Source: CALBPI01 sp038531945
GTDB taxonomy: Bacteria > Pseudomonadota > Gammaproteobacteria > Steroidobacterales > Woeseiaceae
DNA length: 64,000 nucleotides
Assembly (NCBI GenBank): GCA_038531945.1
Contig: JBCBBH010000005.1
Span: 62,001-126,000, forward strand
Direction of reading: 5' to 3'
This document shows, piece after piece, positions 8,958 to 17,757 of this stretch. The notes under the pieces are model-generated. The model had not been told where the DNA came from and did not search any database. It worked only from the letters and a program-made list of their open reading frames with translations. The position numbers and the translations under genes are program-made. The stretch's first letter is position 1. Every line of letters starts with the position of its first letter.

Positions 8958-9809
8958 GTGATTGCGACAGAAGAGCAACCAATTGCAGCAAATCCGACTG
9001 ACTGGTATCAGAAGTCTATGCAATGGGCGGTACGCCTGCTGGTCGCGACCGTCTGGACTAGCGCTTTGATCTTCGGGCTCTACATTTTCGTTTTCTACTT
9101 CTTGTCGTCTCTTCAGGGCGAGATCGCCCAGTGGAATGAAGTCTTGCCCGACTTGTACAGCGAAGATGCGCCGGCGGCGACTCTTGGAATAGGGATTCAC
9201 TTCGCGGCCGGCAGTCTTATTTTGATGCTGGGGTGCATCCAGCTCATTGGACGCATCCGACAAAGCTATCCCGCGGTCCACCGGTGGTTGGGCAGAATCT
9301 ATGTCGTGTCGGCATTGGTCACTGGAATCGGTGGCTTGGTGTTCATCTTCACGAAAGGCACGGTCGGCGGGTTGGCCATGGACATCGGCTTCACCGGCTA
9401 CGGCGTGCTGACCATCGTTGCTGCGATCGGCGCATTTCATTTTGCTCGACAACGAGACTTCGGCAGGCATCGCGCGTGGGCCATTCGACTGTTTGCGTTG
9501 GCGGTGGGCTCCTGGCTCTATCGAATGGAATACGGTTTTTGGTTTCTGTTCACTGATGGGCTAGGGCACACGTCCACGTTCGATGGACCCTTCGATCAAG
9601 TGATGGATTTTTTCTTCTATCTGCCGAACCTGTTGGTGGCCGAGGTTCTCATCGGTCGGCGAAAACTTTTTGAGTCGAAAGTAGCAAAGACCCTCGCGAC
9701 GGCCGGTATGGTTGCGGCGAGCGCGCTACTTCTCGTGGCAACGTACTTCTTTACGTTGAAGTTTTGGGGGCCAGAGATTGTGCAGGGGCTGGTCGCGCAA
9801 AGTCCCTGA
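8958..9809 (+). CDS. DUF2306 domain-containing membrane protein
   Basis: 283 residues with about seven membrane helices. The DUF2306 core is clear: 'HFAAGSLILMLGCIQL' and 'HRWLGRIYVVSAL' followed by 'RQRDFGRHRAWAIRLFAL'. The histidines in these helices are conserved in the family and could bind a metal or haem, though the role is unknown. The start is a GTG at 8958, chosen because the preceding frame is closed. It sits 62 bases after the previous gene with no obvious terminator between them. Confidence 0.85.
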   Translation: MIATEEQPIAANPTDWYQKSMQWAVRLLVATVWTSALIFGLYIFVFYFLSSLQGEIAQWNEVLPDLYSEDAPAATLGIGIHFAAGSLILMLGCIQLIGRIRQSYPAVHRWLGRIYVVSALVTGIGGLVFIFTKGTVGGLAMDIGFTGYGVLTIVAAIGAFHFARQRDFGRHRAWAIRLFALAVGSWLYRMEYGFWFLFTDGLGHTSTFDGPFDQVMDFFFYLPNLLVAEVLIGRRKLFESKVAKTLATAGMVAASALLLVATYFFTLKFWGPEIVQGLVAQSP

Positions 9810-9845
9810 GCTTTGCTTAGAAGATTTTGCTATACCTTCGACGTC

Positions 9846-10883
9846 TCAGCGGCTCAATTGATGCTTTGTGAAGTAGTCCGTCATCGGTCTCTTCAGAGCA
9901 GACTCAACCGCCTTTTGTACAGGGTCGGCCGATAGTTGATCTTTCGTAGGCGCAGCAAACTTCGGTTCGTGTGTGACTACATGGATGAGTAGGGCTTTCG
10001 GACTCCAAGGTAACGAAGCCAACACGGTCTCTAGCCCCACAACATGACTTCCATGCAACGGCGAACGAACTCCGTTGACCCACGAATGCCGTTGGACGTC
10101 GCACGCGTCCCGCGCCACGCCAGCCACCGCCACTTGAATATCCACGCTGTCGACGACGTCATGAAAATAGAAAGGTTCGATTAAGTCACCGACTTGCTCC
10201 CATGTATCTTCCAGCAGATAGGCATACAGCAGATCTTGTAGTCCGCTCTCACTACGGAACACCTCCCCGTTGAACTCGAGTCGAAAGCCAGGGAATAAAT
10301 GGACGCATTCGAATAGCCGGTTGCGGACCACGCCCGATCTCGCTCTCGCATTTCCGAAAATTTCGGGATCCGCCTTTAGCCGAATCGTTGTTCCGTTTCC
10401 TTGGCCTGTTGTAACCAAGTGTTTCGGTTCAGTGACGTCTCCGCAAGAGAATCTCATTCGCCAGAGCTCGTTATTGAGCCACGTGCTGATTTCAAAAACT
10501 GAGGATCCTGCATTGATTGGTGCGAGCCCGGCACCGTGAAATACGAGATGCACGTGAGGTGCATGCCCGTCGTGAGAAGGACGATCGTGAAACTTCAACA
10601 AGATATCGGGCGCATCGCTGTCGTCTCCCTCAAGAGGGAGGCCTGGCCCATCATCGATCACGGTAATTTCATCATCGTCGATTAGCACGTCAAGCTTCGA
10701 GGCCTTGCCGGTCAGAAAGAGGTCAAGGCCATTCGCGACAAGATCGAAGACGATCTGCTCAACGCCACGGCTATCGCATTCGCCGAAATACATACCTGGC
10801 CTTTTGCGAACCGCTTCCTTCAGCGTAAGCCGCTTGGTCGGGTAGCCATCTGAGCTCAGCTGCTTATCGCCCATCTCTTCCAT
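9846..10883 (-). CDS. Stand-alone GyrB/ParE-like GHKL ATPase-transducer protein
   Basis: 345 residues that align by eye to the first half of DNA gyrase B. Residues 23-33 read 'EAVRKRPGMYF' as in GyrB. Asn51 matches the Mg-binding Asn46 of GyrB. 'DDGPGLP' at 77-83 is the N2 motif and 'HGAG' at 116-119 the ATP-lid motif. 'WVNGVRSPLHGSHVVGL' matches the transducer's 'N-x-x-x-T-x-x-GGTHLVGF' region. 'PTKDQLS' at 312-318 keeps the ATP-contacting lysine (Lys337 in E. coli GyrB). The TOPRIM and tail domains are absent, and the catalytic Glu42 position is Asp47. A full topoisomerase is therefore excluded; its partner and role are unknown. No GyrA-like gene is nearby. Confidence 0.8.
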   Translation of the reverse strand: MEEMGDKQLSSDGYPTKRLTLKEAVRKRPGMYFGECDSRGVEQIVFDLVANGLDLFLTGKASKLDVLIDDDEITVIDDGPGLPLEGDDSDAPDILLKFHDRPSHDGHAPHVHLVFHGAGLAPINAGSSVFEISTWLNNELWRMRFSCGDVTEPKHLVTTGQGNGTTIRLKADPEIFGNARARSGVVRNRLFECVHLFPGFRLEFNGEVFRSESGLQDLLYAYLLEDTWEQVGDLIEPFYFHDVVDSVDIQVAVAGVARDACDVQRHSWVNGVRSPLHGSHVVGLETVLASLPWSPKALLIHVVTHEPKFAAPTKDQLSADPVQKAVESALKRPMTDYFTKHQLSR

Positions 10884-11121
10884 GCACAGTATTTTACTAC
10901 GGTTGGGTACGCGTCCTCACGACTTCGAGCAAACACGAAACGGATGTGGTCTGTGGTGAGGCGCCCTTGCCGCTGTCTGCCTGAGCCGGCACCAACTATT
11001 CGTTTCGGAGGGTTGAAAACCCGACCGAGAAAGTTCATCGCAAAGAACCCATTCCGACATGAACGGTTTCCTGCATAATCAACGTATTGATGATCAGGCA
11101 ATTTGTTTGACAGGTATCTCC

Positions 11122-12282
11122 ATGCGTCCTAAGACTCCGTTTTTGTGTCCTGTTGTTTTCGCGTTCTGTCTGTTCGCATTAACTAGTCCAGCTGCCTTAG
11201 CAAGCGAGCTCAATTCGTCTGAGTCGACCATGGCTGATTTTGGTGCGGCATTTGCTGCCGCGATCAATGAGCGGGATCAGCAAGCGCTCAGCGAATTGTT
11301 CGACGTTGGTGAGTTCGCCAGAATTGTTGCTGACGATTTGTTCGATGACGAGGAAGCGAAGCGTGGCTACCAGCGTGGCATGCTCAGTCACGGTCGGACG
11401 AAATTCACTTCGCGACTGTTTCATGGTTGGCTGTCACAAGAACTCACCGCCAAATACTTACGAACGATGGATGGGGATCGTCCACTGATTCGACTGGATT
11501 TCGCCAGCGGTGGCCACGAGTACATGCTGCTCTCGCTCCAACGCAAGGCAGACAATTTTGTCACGGTCGACATATTCCCGATGACGACTGGGCGTGATCT
11601 CTCGGAATCGGTTGGCATTGCGACGCAGGTCATGTTGAAGCCCAGCGATTCGCTTTTGACGCGTCTGTTTGGAAGCAGCTACAAACCAAACCCGGAGATC
11701 GTGTCGAAGCTTACCCGTGTTGGTGATTTACAGCGGAGCGGAGACATTCGACGTGCGTACGATCTTTTGCTGTCGTTGCCCGAGTCCGTGCGGGACAATC
11801 GCGTCATGGTGGACTTTGCCATCAAACTCGCGAGTCTGATCGGCGATACGGAGTATCAACGTGAGCTCACGCGGCTCGAAAAACTCTATGGCGATGAAGA
11901 GTCTGCAGGATTCATGTTGATCGACTACTACTTCACGATCGGGGAGTACGATAAGGCGATGAAGACGGTCGATCGATTAGAGACATTCCTGGGAGAGGAT
12001 GCCGCGCTTTCCAACTTGCGCGCAAATTTCGCGCTGAGCTCCAAAGACTACGCGCGCGCCGAGCAGTACGCGGCACGTGGAATTGCTCTTGAGCAGGACT
12101 TTGAAGATTCATATTGGACGCTGGTGACGGTCGCAATTGATCAGAACCAGCATGAAAAAGTGGTGCAAACGCTGCAGCAGATCGAGACTGTGTTTGGCTA
12201 CGAGTTTGTTGCTGATGATTTCGACAATGACTTCTATCGTCAGTTCTATCAGTCAGACGCGATGCGTGTCTGGTTGCAGTAG
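11122..12282 (+). CDS. Secreted protein with TPR-like C-terminal half
   Basis: 386 residues from the ATG at 11122, where a signal peptide begins ('MRPKTPFLCPVVFAFCLF', cleaved near 'AALAS'). Residues about 35-190 are an alpha/beta domain ('FAAAINERDQQALSELFD' recalls NTF2-like or stalk domains). From about 200 the chain is helical and looks like tetratricopeptide repeats ('DYARAEQYAARGIALEQDFEDSYW'). It is likely periplasmic, in protein-protein contacts. An upstream in-frame ATG at 11059 is rejected because it would bury the signal peptide. The function is not recognised. Confidence 0.72.
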   Translation: MRPKTPFLCPVVFAFCLFALTSPAALASELNSSESTMADFGAAFAAAINERDQQALSELFDVGEFARIVADDLFDDEEAKRGYQRGMLSHGRTKFTSRLFHGWLSQELTAKYLRTMDGDRPLIRLDFASGGHEYMLLSLQRKADNFVTVDIFPMTTGRDLSESVGIATQVMLKPSDSLLTRLFGSSYKPNPEIVSKLTRVGDLQRSGDIRRAYDLLLSLPESVRDNRVMVDFAIKLASLIGDTEYQRELTRLEKLYGDEESAGFMLIDYYFTIGEYDKAMKTVDRLETFLGEDAALSNLRANFALSSKDYARAEQYAARGIALEQDFEDSYWTLVTVAIDQNQHEKVVQTLQQIETVFGYEFVADDFDNDFYRQFYQSDAMRVWLQ

Positions 12283-12358
12283 TGCTAGGGTGCCGCCAGT
12301 TTGGCGTCGATTCCAAACCATCACCCGACTGTCGTAAATCTACTGCCCAGCGATTTCG

Positions 12359-13564
12359 CTACCCAGGTACGGTAGCGCGCGACATTCGTTGCACCTGCCC
12401 GTAGGTCAATGAACGCCAAATCCACTCGAGAGGTCCGAATCGGAAACGGCGTAGCCATAACGGTGCGGCAATGAGAAACACAACGAAGACTACGACGGTG
12501 ATCACCGTCAAACTCGCCAACGACAATTGTCCGAACAGACCAAGCCCGAGGCTTGAGAATAGCGCAAGTCCTATCACTGACTGAAGTATATAGACGGTAA
12601 ACGCGGTTCGGCCGACTGCCGCCAGGCTCCGGGCTTGCCAGCCTGCCTTGACGCAGCCGATCGTTAGCGCTGAACAGAACAACGCGCCCCCCAAGATATG
12701 CAAGGTCCAAAGCACATTGATCACAAGATCAGCGACCGTCGAACCACCCAGCCCAATGAGTCGAGCACCGACTAAGCCGAATGCGGCAATCGCACCGATC
12801 CCGGCGAGTTGCCAGTAGGACTTGGTTGAAAGCGAGCCCTTTAGAAATCCATTCTTCAGAAGTCCCATACCGATGATCATGATCGACAGTTTGTCGATCC
12901 ATCCTCTGCCGAAGATCAACAAGTCCAGCATGTAGAACCGGATAGCATCGATTCGGGCGGATACTTGCTCGGCGAGCGTGCCCAGCATGATGCGCTCGAC
13001 TTCCAAGTGCATCTTCGGTCCGTCCTGCCACAGGATTGGAATATCTTCATAGGTGACCGGGAAGATTATTCCCGCAATGAAAAGGCCCACCTGAAGCGCA
13101 ACGCCAACGCCAATGAGTGACACAGCACTCAAGCGCACGAAGAATATCGCGACAAAGCCGACCAACGCGTAGTGGATGAGAATGTCGCCTTCGCGGATGA
13201 AGATCAGATGGAGCGCACCAAAAATCGCCAACCAAAACACGCGCCGTAGAACGACGGGAAGCGGAATAGGTTGCTCCCGAGCGAGGAGCAGCGCCAAACC
13301 TGCACCGAACAGCGCGGTAAAGATCGTCACGAACTTACCGTGCACAAAAAGGTTGTGCAGATAGCCGATCGCTTGATCGTACTGTCCCTCCCAAAGGAAA
13401 CGGTCCGCGTAATGGTTGTAACCATTGGCCATCATTTTGATATTGACGACGAAGATCATCAGCACGGCGAACCCGCGCAATACATCGAGACTGTCGATTC
13501 GGGATGCGCCGGTCGTCGGTATGGGAGGTTCCGCCGGGCTGTCGAGTGTACTCTCTGAAGTCAT
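12359..13564 (-). CDS. DUF418 domain-containing membrane protein (YeiB-like)
   Basis: 401 residues and about ten membrane helices. The N-terminal 'RIDSLDVLRGFAVLMIFVVNI' and the C-terminal 'GRTAFTVYILQSVIGLALF' with 'FGPLEWIWRSLTYG' are classic marks of the DUF418/YeiB family, which is related to acyltransferase-3-type membrane proteins. The substrate is unknown. It is transcribed divergently from the esterase gene, with about 200 bases between them. The first 20 residues are a polar tail, so a slightly later start cannot be excluded. Confidence 0.9.
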   Translation of the reverse strand: MTSESTLDSPAEPPIPTTGASRIDSLDVLRGFAVLMIFVVNIKMMANGYNHYADRFLWEGQYDQAIGYLHNLFVHGKFVTIFTALFGAGLALLLAREQPIPLPVVLRRVFWLAIFGALHLIFIREGDILIHYALVGFVAIFFVRLSAVSLIGVGVALQVGLFIAGIIFPVTYEDIPILWQDGPKMHLEVERIMLGTLAEQVSARIDAIRFYMLDLLIFGRGWIDKLSIMIIGMGLLKNGFLKGSLSTKSYWQLAGIGAIAAFGLVGARLIGLGGSTVADLVINVLWTLHILGGALFCSALTIGCVKAGWQARSLAAVGRTAFTVYILQSVIGLALFSSLGLGLFGQLSLASLTVITVVVFVVFLIAAPLWLRRFRFGPLEWIWRSLTYGQVQRMSRATVPG

Positions 13565-13735
13565 GGCGTTCCGTTACTCCCCAAGTGATCGATATATCGG
13601 TCTTCGCGGGAAAGCCAAGGCGTTCTCCAAGGTCAATCCAGGGAGCGCGTAGACATTCGGCGAGACAGCAGCTTACGATGCTGGATAGTAGAATGTGATC
13701 AGAATGCTCACCAGCATACACCGAAAAAAGGAACG

Positions 13736-13755
13736 ACCGATTCGATCGGTTTTTT
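13736..13755 (+). terminator. Terminator-like hairpin just before the esterase start
   Basis: A 6-bp stem (13736-13741 with 13745-13750) has a 3-nt loop and leads into TTTTTT. It ends 9 bases before the ATG at 13765 and occupies the place of the ribosome binding site. It may act as an attenuator or occlude translation, or be fortuitous. Confidence 0.4.
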
Positions 13756-13764
13756 GGATTTGAA

Positions 13765-14640
13765 ATGCCAAGCCAAGAACACGAAAACGTGATTGCCATG
13801 CTGCGCGCCAACGAGAGCGCGGAAGACCTACCGCTCGATCAGCAACGCCTGCGGATGGAAGGTATCGCCGAGCTCTTTCCGATCGCTGACGATGTTCAAG
13901 TGGATGAGGTTAACTGTGATGGTGTGACCTCGGACTGGGTTCGTATTGACGGATGCGACTCTTCGCGAGCGATCATGTACCTCCACGGTGGCGCGTATAC
14001 AAAGGGGTCGCGGAAGACACACCGCGAGTTAGCAAGTCGCATTGCTCGTGAGTCCGGCGCAAACGTTTTATTGCCCGAGTATCGGTTGGCGCCCGAGCAT
14101 CCGTGCCCGGCTGGGCTCGATGATGCACTGACGTGCTGGCGATGGCTTTTGGCCCAGGGCTACGACACGGATCAGCTCACGATCGCAGGTGACTCCGCCG
14201 GTGCCGGGCTCGCTTTGGCGATGATGTTGACTGCCAAGACGCTCGCTGTGGCGTTGCCTGCTCGAACTGTATTGATCGCACCATGGGTAGACCTCGAGTT
14301 GGTTGGACCTTCCGCCGAGGCGGGTGCGGTAGACGACCCGATGCTGCAGCGCAATCGATTGCTGATGGACGCACGGCATTACGCGGGCGGCGATTTGCGC
14401 CGTTGGCAGGTGTCGCCATTGCACGGCGACTTAAGTGACCTACCGCCGATGCTGATACAAGTCGGAGACCGTGATCTTTTGGTCTCAGATAGCACCCGTC
14501 TAGCCCAACAAGCCCGGAACGCGGGAGTCAATGTGACTCTCGAGATTGAAGAAGGACTGATCCACGTTTGGCACTTCTTTCCGATGTTGCCGGAGTCAAA
14601 GGCAGCGGTGGATCGTATTGGTGCGTTTATCCAGGGGTGA
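13765..14640 (+). CDS. Alpha/beta-hydrolase esterase, hormone-sensitive-lipase type
   Basis: 291 residues. The oxyanion-hole motif 'YLHGGAY' is at about residues 72-78 and the nucleophile elbow 'GDSAGAG' at about 142-148. The late 'VGDRDLL' and 'HVWHFF' supply the Asp and His of the triad. 'PEYRLAPEHPCPAGLDDA' is the family's typical segment after the HGG motif. It should hydrolyse small esters in the cytoplasm; no signal peptide is seen. It is monocistronic. A compact terminator-like hairpin precedes the start and no clear Shine-Dalgarno site is visible. Confidence 0.92.
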   Translation: MPSQEHENVIAMLRANESAEDLPLDQQRLRMEGIAELFPIADDVQVDEVNCDGVTSDWVRIDGCDSSRAIMYLHGGAYTKGSRKTHRELASRIARESGANVLLPEYRLAPEHPCPAGLDDALTCWRWLLAQGYDTDQLTIAGDSAGAGLALAMMLTAKTLAVALPARTVLIAPWVDLELVGPSAEAGAVDDPMLQRNRLLMDARHYAGGDLRRWQVSPLHGDLSDLPPMLIQVGDRDLLVSDSTRLAQQARNAGVNVTLEIEEGLIHVWHFFPMLPESKAAVDRIGAFIQG

Positions 14641-14847
14641 ACAAGGCAAAGAGCTTTTTTGCCCATCTCCTTCGTCTGCGGTTGCTACTGCGATAAATGT
14701 GGCATCAACGCATTACTATACTTTTGTTTGTTGTCTGCTAAGTGAACTTAGATAGCATCGAGTGAGGAGGTCTTGTACTCAGCGGTTCTGCTATTCTTCG
14801 ACCTTGATCTATATTCAAGCGAAAGACGCAGCTTAGGAGTCGGGCCG

Positions 14848-15294
14848 ATGAAATTCAGACAGGCAATAGCAGTCGCACTACTCTGCACTTCAGCAAATGG
14901 TTTTGCGATCGATGATACGCCGGAGAATCGCGCCGCCCAGGCAGAGCGCCTCATGGCCGCGACACCGCCTGAGGAGATCATGGAGGACATGATCGAGAAC
15001 TTCACGGTGAACCTGAAGCCAGCCGACCGCGATGATTTTCGTCGATTGATGACCGAATTTTTCAACCTTGATCTGTTGAAGCGAACCATGCGCGAATCAA
15101 TGATTCGAAATTTCACGGCGGACGAGATGGCTGCAATTTCCGCGCTTTATGAGACGCCGGTCGGCAAATCGGCTATGGAAAATATGGCGCCATACATGGC
15201 CGAGGTCATGCCGGTTATGCAGTCCGAGGTGATGCGGGCAGTTGGCGAGTTCCAGCGGGTAAAAGAGAATGAACAGCAAGGGTCGGAAGACTAG
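14848..15294 (+). CDS. DUF2059 domain-containing secreted protein
   Basis: 148 residues. A signal peptide ('MKFRQAIAVALLCTSANGFA') is followed by helices. The family signature 'FTADEMAAISALYETPVGKSAMENM' is present. DUF2059 proteins are periplasmic helical proteins of unknown function. The start at 14848 has a good site, 'taggagt', 9 bases upstream and opens the signal peptide; the longer frame from 14773 is rejected. A related sequence pattern occurs in the lipoprotein at 17272. Confidence 0.85.
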   Translation: MKFRQAIAVALLCTSANGFAIDDTPENRAAQAERLMAATPPEEIMEDMIENFTVNLKPADRDDFRRLMTEFFNLDLLKRTMRESMIRNFTADEMAAISALYETPVGKSAMENMAPYMAEVMPVMQSEVMRAVGEFQRVKENEQQGSED

Positions 15295-15315
15295 CGCAGA
15301 AATGAAGTAACCGTA

Positions 15316-15438
15316 GTGGAATCTCGTTGGCAACAGCGCCAGCTCACCAAGCAGATAGAGCGGTTCTGCGAGTCCTGGACTATGCGCTTAGAGCGTGATC
15401 CGGAAAATGTATCGGTCGAAACGCGGGTTACCCTTTAA
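15316..15438 (+). CDS. Possible 40-residue small protein
   Basis: A GTG-started frame, 'MESRWQQRQLTKQIERFCES' and 20 more residues, runs to a TAA at 15436-15438. It is charged, helical and without a membrane segment. It begins 21 bases after the DUF2059 stop and fills the whole gap before the convergent gene. No strong ribosome binding site is visible and no relatives are known to me. Confidence 0.28.
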   Translation: MESRWQQRQLTKQIERFCESWTMRLERDPENVSVETRVTL

Positions 15439-15441
15439 CGC

Positions 15442-17007
15442 TTACTCAGAGATCGACCTCCAAAACCCATCCGGCGGTAACTTGGTCGCATTGGATGAAT
15501 CGACGCGCAGCACACTCGTTTCGAACTCCTTGACCGCGTCTAGCGCGTGACGCGGCATGTCGTGCGGTTGTATCCGGATCGTGGCGTCTCGATCGCACTG
15601 GCCTTCGCTCTGTGAAATCCATGGCACCTTGTCAATCTTGAACTCGAAACTGTTCGATTCACTGGAAGCGGCGACGCCGTTCAGGCCAGATGCTGTGAAT
15701 CGCTCGCTGCCTCGCATCTTGGTGCGGAATACGTTGGTGTCTTCGCAAAGCCCCATTGTGGACTGGTTGGAGTGGCCGAAGAGGGTGAAGCGTCCTGTCC
15801 CTTTCAGAACCGGACCGAGTGACACGGTCACAATGCATTGGGTGCCGTCGATGACACCCAAGCCCTGATAGGCGGCAACGACGCCGGGCCCTTGTGCTGC
15901 GAGATCGGCGCGAGGGTAGAGCGCGAAAAATAGAGTCTCGCCGTGGATTTCTGTCTTGTAGGTGCCGGCTGGGTCACCGGAGATGGTGGACGGTCCATCC
16001 CAATTGCTCTCCCAATGGCAGTTCAGTGGCCCTGTTTGTGTCAGCGCTGCCTGTCGCTCTTTTTGGCGTTGTGTAATTGCGGCCATCGCACGTTCAAGCC
16101 GACCCTTGTCGATACCATCGATCGCCATGCCAACAGGCTTGCCGCGATTCGCGGGTATCCGTGGGGCTTCGCCGAGTTCGAAGAGAATCATATTCTTATA
16201 AGTATCGTGAAAGGTGTCGCCGGTCGCACACCCGGCGCCCAGATAGTTCGCAAGTCCCTGTCGCAGTTGAATCATCCACAACGCCTCGTTGATCGGCCGG
16301 AATGAAATCTCACGACGCTGCAGGCTTTGGCAAAAATCCTCGAACGAATTTGAAACCGCCTCGTCGGCCCAGACCGCTACGTGACGACCGTAGTTTTCCT
16401 CCAGCCGACTATCGATCCGGATCGGTGTGGTGCTGCTGATGACAATCCCATCGCTGTTCTCGGTTTCGGTCCAGAATTCCATCGGATATTCGATGATGGG
16501 TTTGCAGAAGTTGGTTGCGATGATTGAGGTGTCTGCGAAGAAGCGGCTGTACGAGCGACCTGTGCGGATGCGATCAAAGTGACCGTTCCTCAAGTTCGCC
16601 GCGATCGCTTGATAATCGGACCACAGCCGCCCTTGATCCAGTTCGGCGACGCAGTCGAGTGAACCAGACTGTTGGCAGGGAATACAGTCGGAGATGATGC
16701 GTCCCGCTTTGTCTTCGTAGTCGCTCAGCGGCGTACCGCTTTGCTGGCTGCTTGTAAGGTTTCGCTGTAGTTGGTTGATGTGCCGATAGTCGGCAACAGC
16801 CAGTGAGTAGTCTTCCGGGTTCAGGCGGTTGATCGAGAGATCGCTGACGCAACGACAAAACTCCGGAGATGTATAGCCGTCCACTTTTTGCTGCGCGAAA
16901 CACTGGTAGAAAATTTCCTGATCGTCCGCGGCAGCGGTATTTGTACCTGCACTGAACGATACGATTAGGAGAACCAGAGTCTGGAATATCGAAACTGCTG
17001 ACATCAT
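15442..17007 (-). CDS. Hypothetical secreted protein, cysteine-containing
   Basis: 521 residues from the ATG at 17007. A signal peptide ('MMSAVSIFQTLVLLIVSF', cleaved near 'TAAA') is followed by a cysteine-rich stretch, 'YQCFAQQ...FCRCVSD', then 'SDCIPCQQSGSLDCVAEL'. These cysteines probably form disulfides in the periplasm. The C-terminal half is beta-rich and carries more scattered cysteines. The start is supported by 'ggaggga' 6-10 bases upstream; the frame extends 38 codons further without sense. The family is not recognised. It is convergent with the DUF2059 gene and divergent from the lipoprotein at 17272. Confidence 0.72.
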   Translation of the reverse strand: MMSAVSIFQTLVLLIVSFSAGTNTAAADDQEIFYQCFAQQKVDGYTSPEFCRCVSDLSINRLNPEDYSLAVADYRHINQLQRNLTSSQQSGTPLSDYEDKAGRIISDCIPCQQSGSLDCVAELDQGRLWSDYQAIAANLRNGHFDRIRTGRSYSRFFADTSIIATNFCKPIIEYPMEFWTETENSDGIVISSTTPIRIDSRLEENYGRHVAVWADEAVSNSFEDFCQSLQRREISFRPINEALWMIQLRQGLANYLGAGCATGDTFHDTYKNMILFELGEAPRIPANRGKPVGMAIDGIDKGRLERAMAAITQRQKERQAALTQTGPLNCHWESNWDGPSTISGDPAGTYKTEIHGETLFFALYPRADLAAQGPGVVAAYQGLGVIDGTQCIVTVSLGPVLKGTGRFTLFGHSNQSTMGLCEDTNVFRTKMRGSERFTASGLNGVAASSESNSFEFKIDKVPWISQSEGQCDRDATIRIQPHDMPRHALDAVKEFETSVLRVDSSNATKLPPDGFWRSISE

Positions 17008-17271
17008 GACGGCTCCCTCCGCTAGAGCTAGAGGCTGCCATATCCGAGAGCACCAAACAATGTGATTTGATTGTGTTCGACACGCGCGATGAAAGCAGCA
17101 GGAATCTTGAACGATTGGCATGCTCGGGCTGGCTTCGAATCACGACATCTATCGTCGGTATGTGACCGCTAGACTGTCCGTACCTCATCCAGGAAGCCGT
17201 CCGTGGACTCTCGCGTTGGCTATTGGTCTCACGGACCGTTACCGGTAATCTGATCATCAGGAGGAATGCAT

Positions 17272-17757
17272 ATGCTCAGACGAATTTTTATTGGTGTGTT
17301 GGTGGTCTGTGTCGTTGCCTGCGGTTCCCGGCAGGCAGAAGAGGCCGGCATAACCTCAGCCGATCAATTCGTCGAAACGCTGGGGTTAGGCGATAACTTT
17401 TCAGGGATCTGCTACGGCGCGACACTAAAAACGACAACTTTTGCGACCATCGTCGAGGAGCTCGGTCTGCCAGAAGCGCGCAAGCTGGTGTCAGGTCACC
17501 TGGACGCGAGTATCGCCGCGCGACAGTCCACCTGGAATCAGAACCTCAATGCTGTGTACCGTGAATTTTTCTCCGATGCGGAGCTGATCTCGCTCGCCAA
17601 CGAAAAAGCGAGTTCTCCATTCACCCAAAAATTCCAAAGGAATCGCGGACCCGTTGGAGGTCGAATGCAGGAGTTGTCTTCTGAACTGGTCGAGGAGACG
17701 ATCAAAGAGGCCCTGACAAAAGCCTATAACGAAATGACCGATGCACGCGGCGAGTAG
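17272..17757 (+). CDS. Small lipoprotein, distantly DUF2059-like
   Basis: 161 residues. The N-terminus 'MLRRIFIGVLVVCVVACGS' is a lipoprotein signal with the lipobox VVAC. The region 'FFSDAELISLANEKASSPFTQKFQRN' echoes the DUF2059 signature but is divergent. I chose the ATG at 17272 because the perfect AGGAGG at 17259-17264 is 7 bases upstream; the ATG at 17266 would be only 1 base away. Its last 17 bases overlap the aspartyl-protease gene, so the two form an operon. Confidence 0.75.
   Translation: MLRRIFIGVLVVCVVACGSRQAEEAGITSADQFVETLGLGDNFSGICYGATLKTTTFATIVEELGLPEARKLVSGHLDASIAARQSTWNQNLNAVYREFFSDAELISLANEKASSPFTQKFQRNRGPVGGRMQELSSELVEETIKEALTKAYNEMTDARGE

Noticed and set aside
14645..14663. 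Hairpin after the esterase gene as an intrinsic terminator
   Set aside because: The 6-bp stem contains its own T-run in the loop and has no T-run after it, so support is weak.
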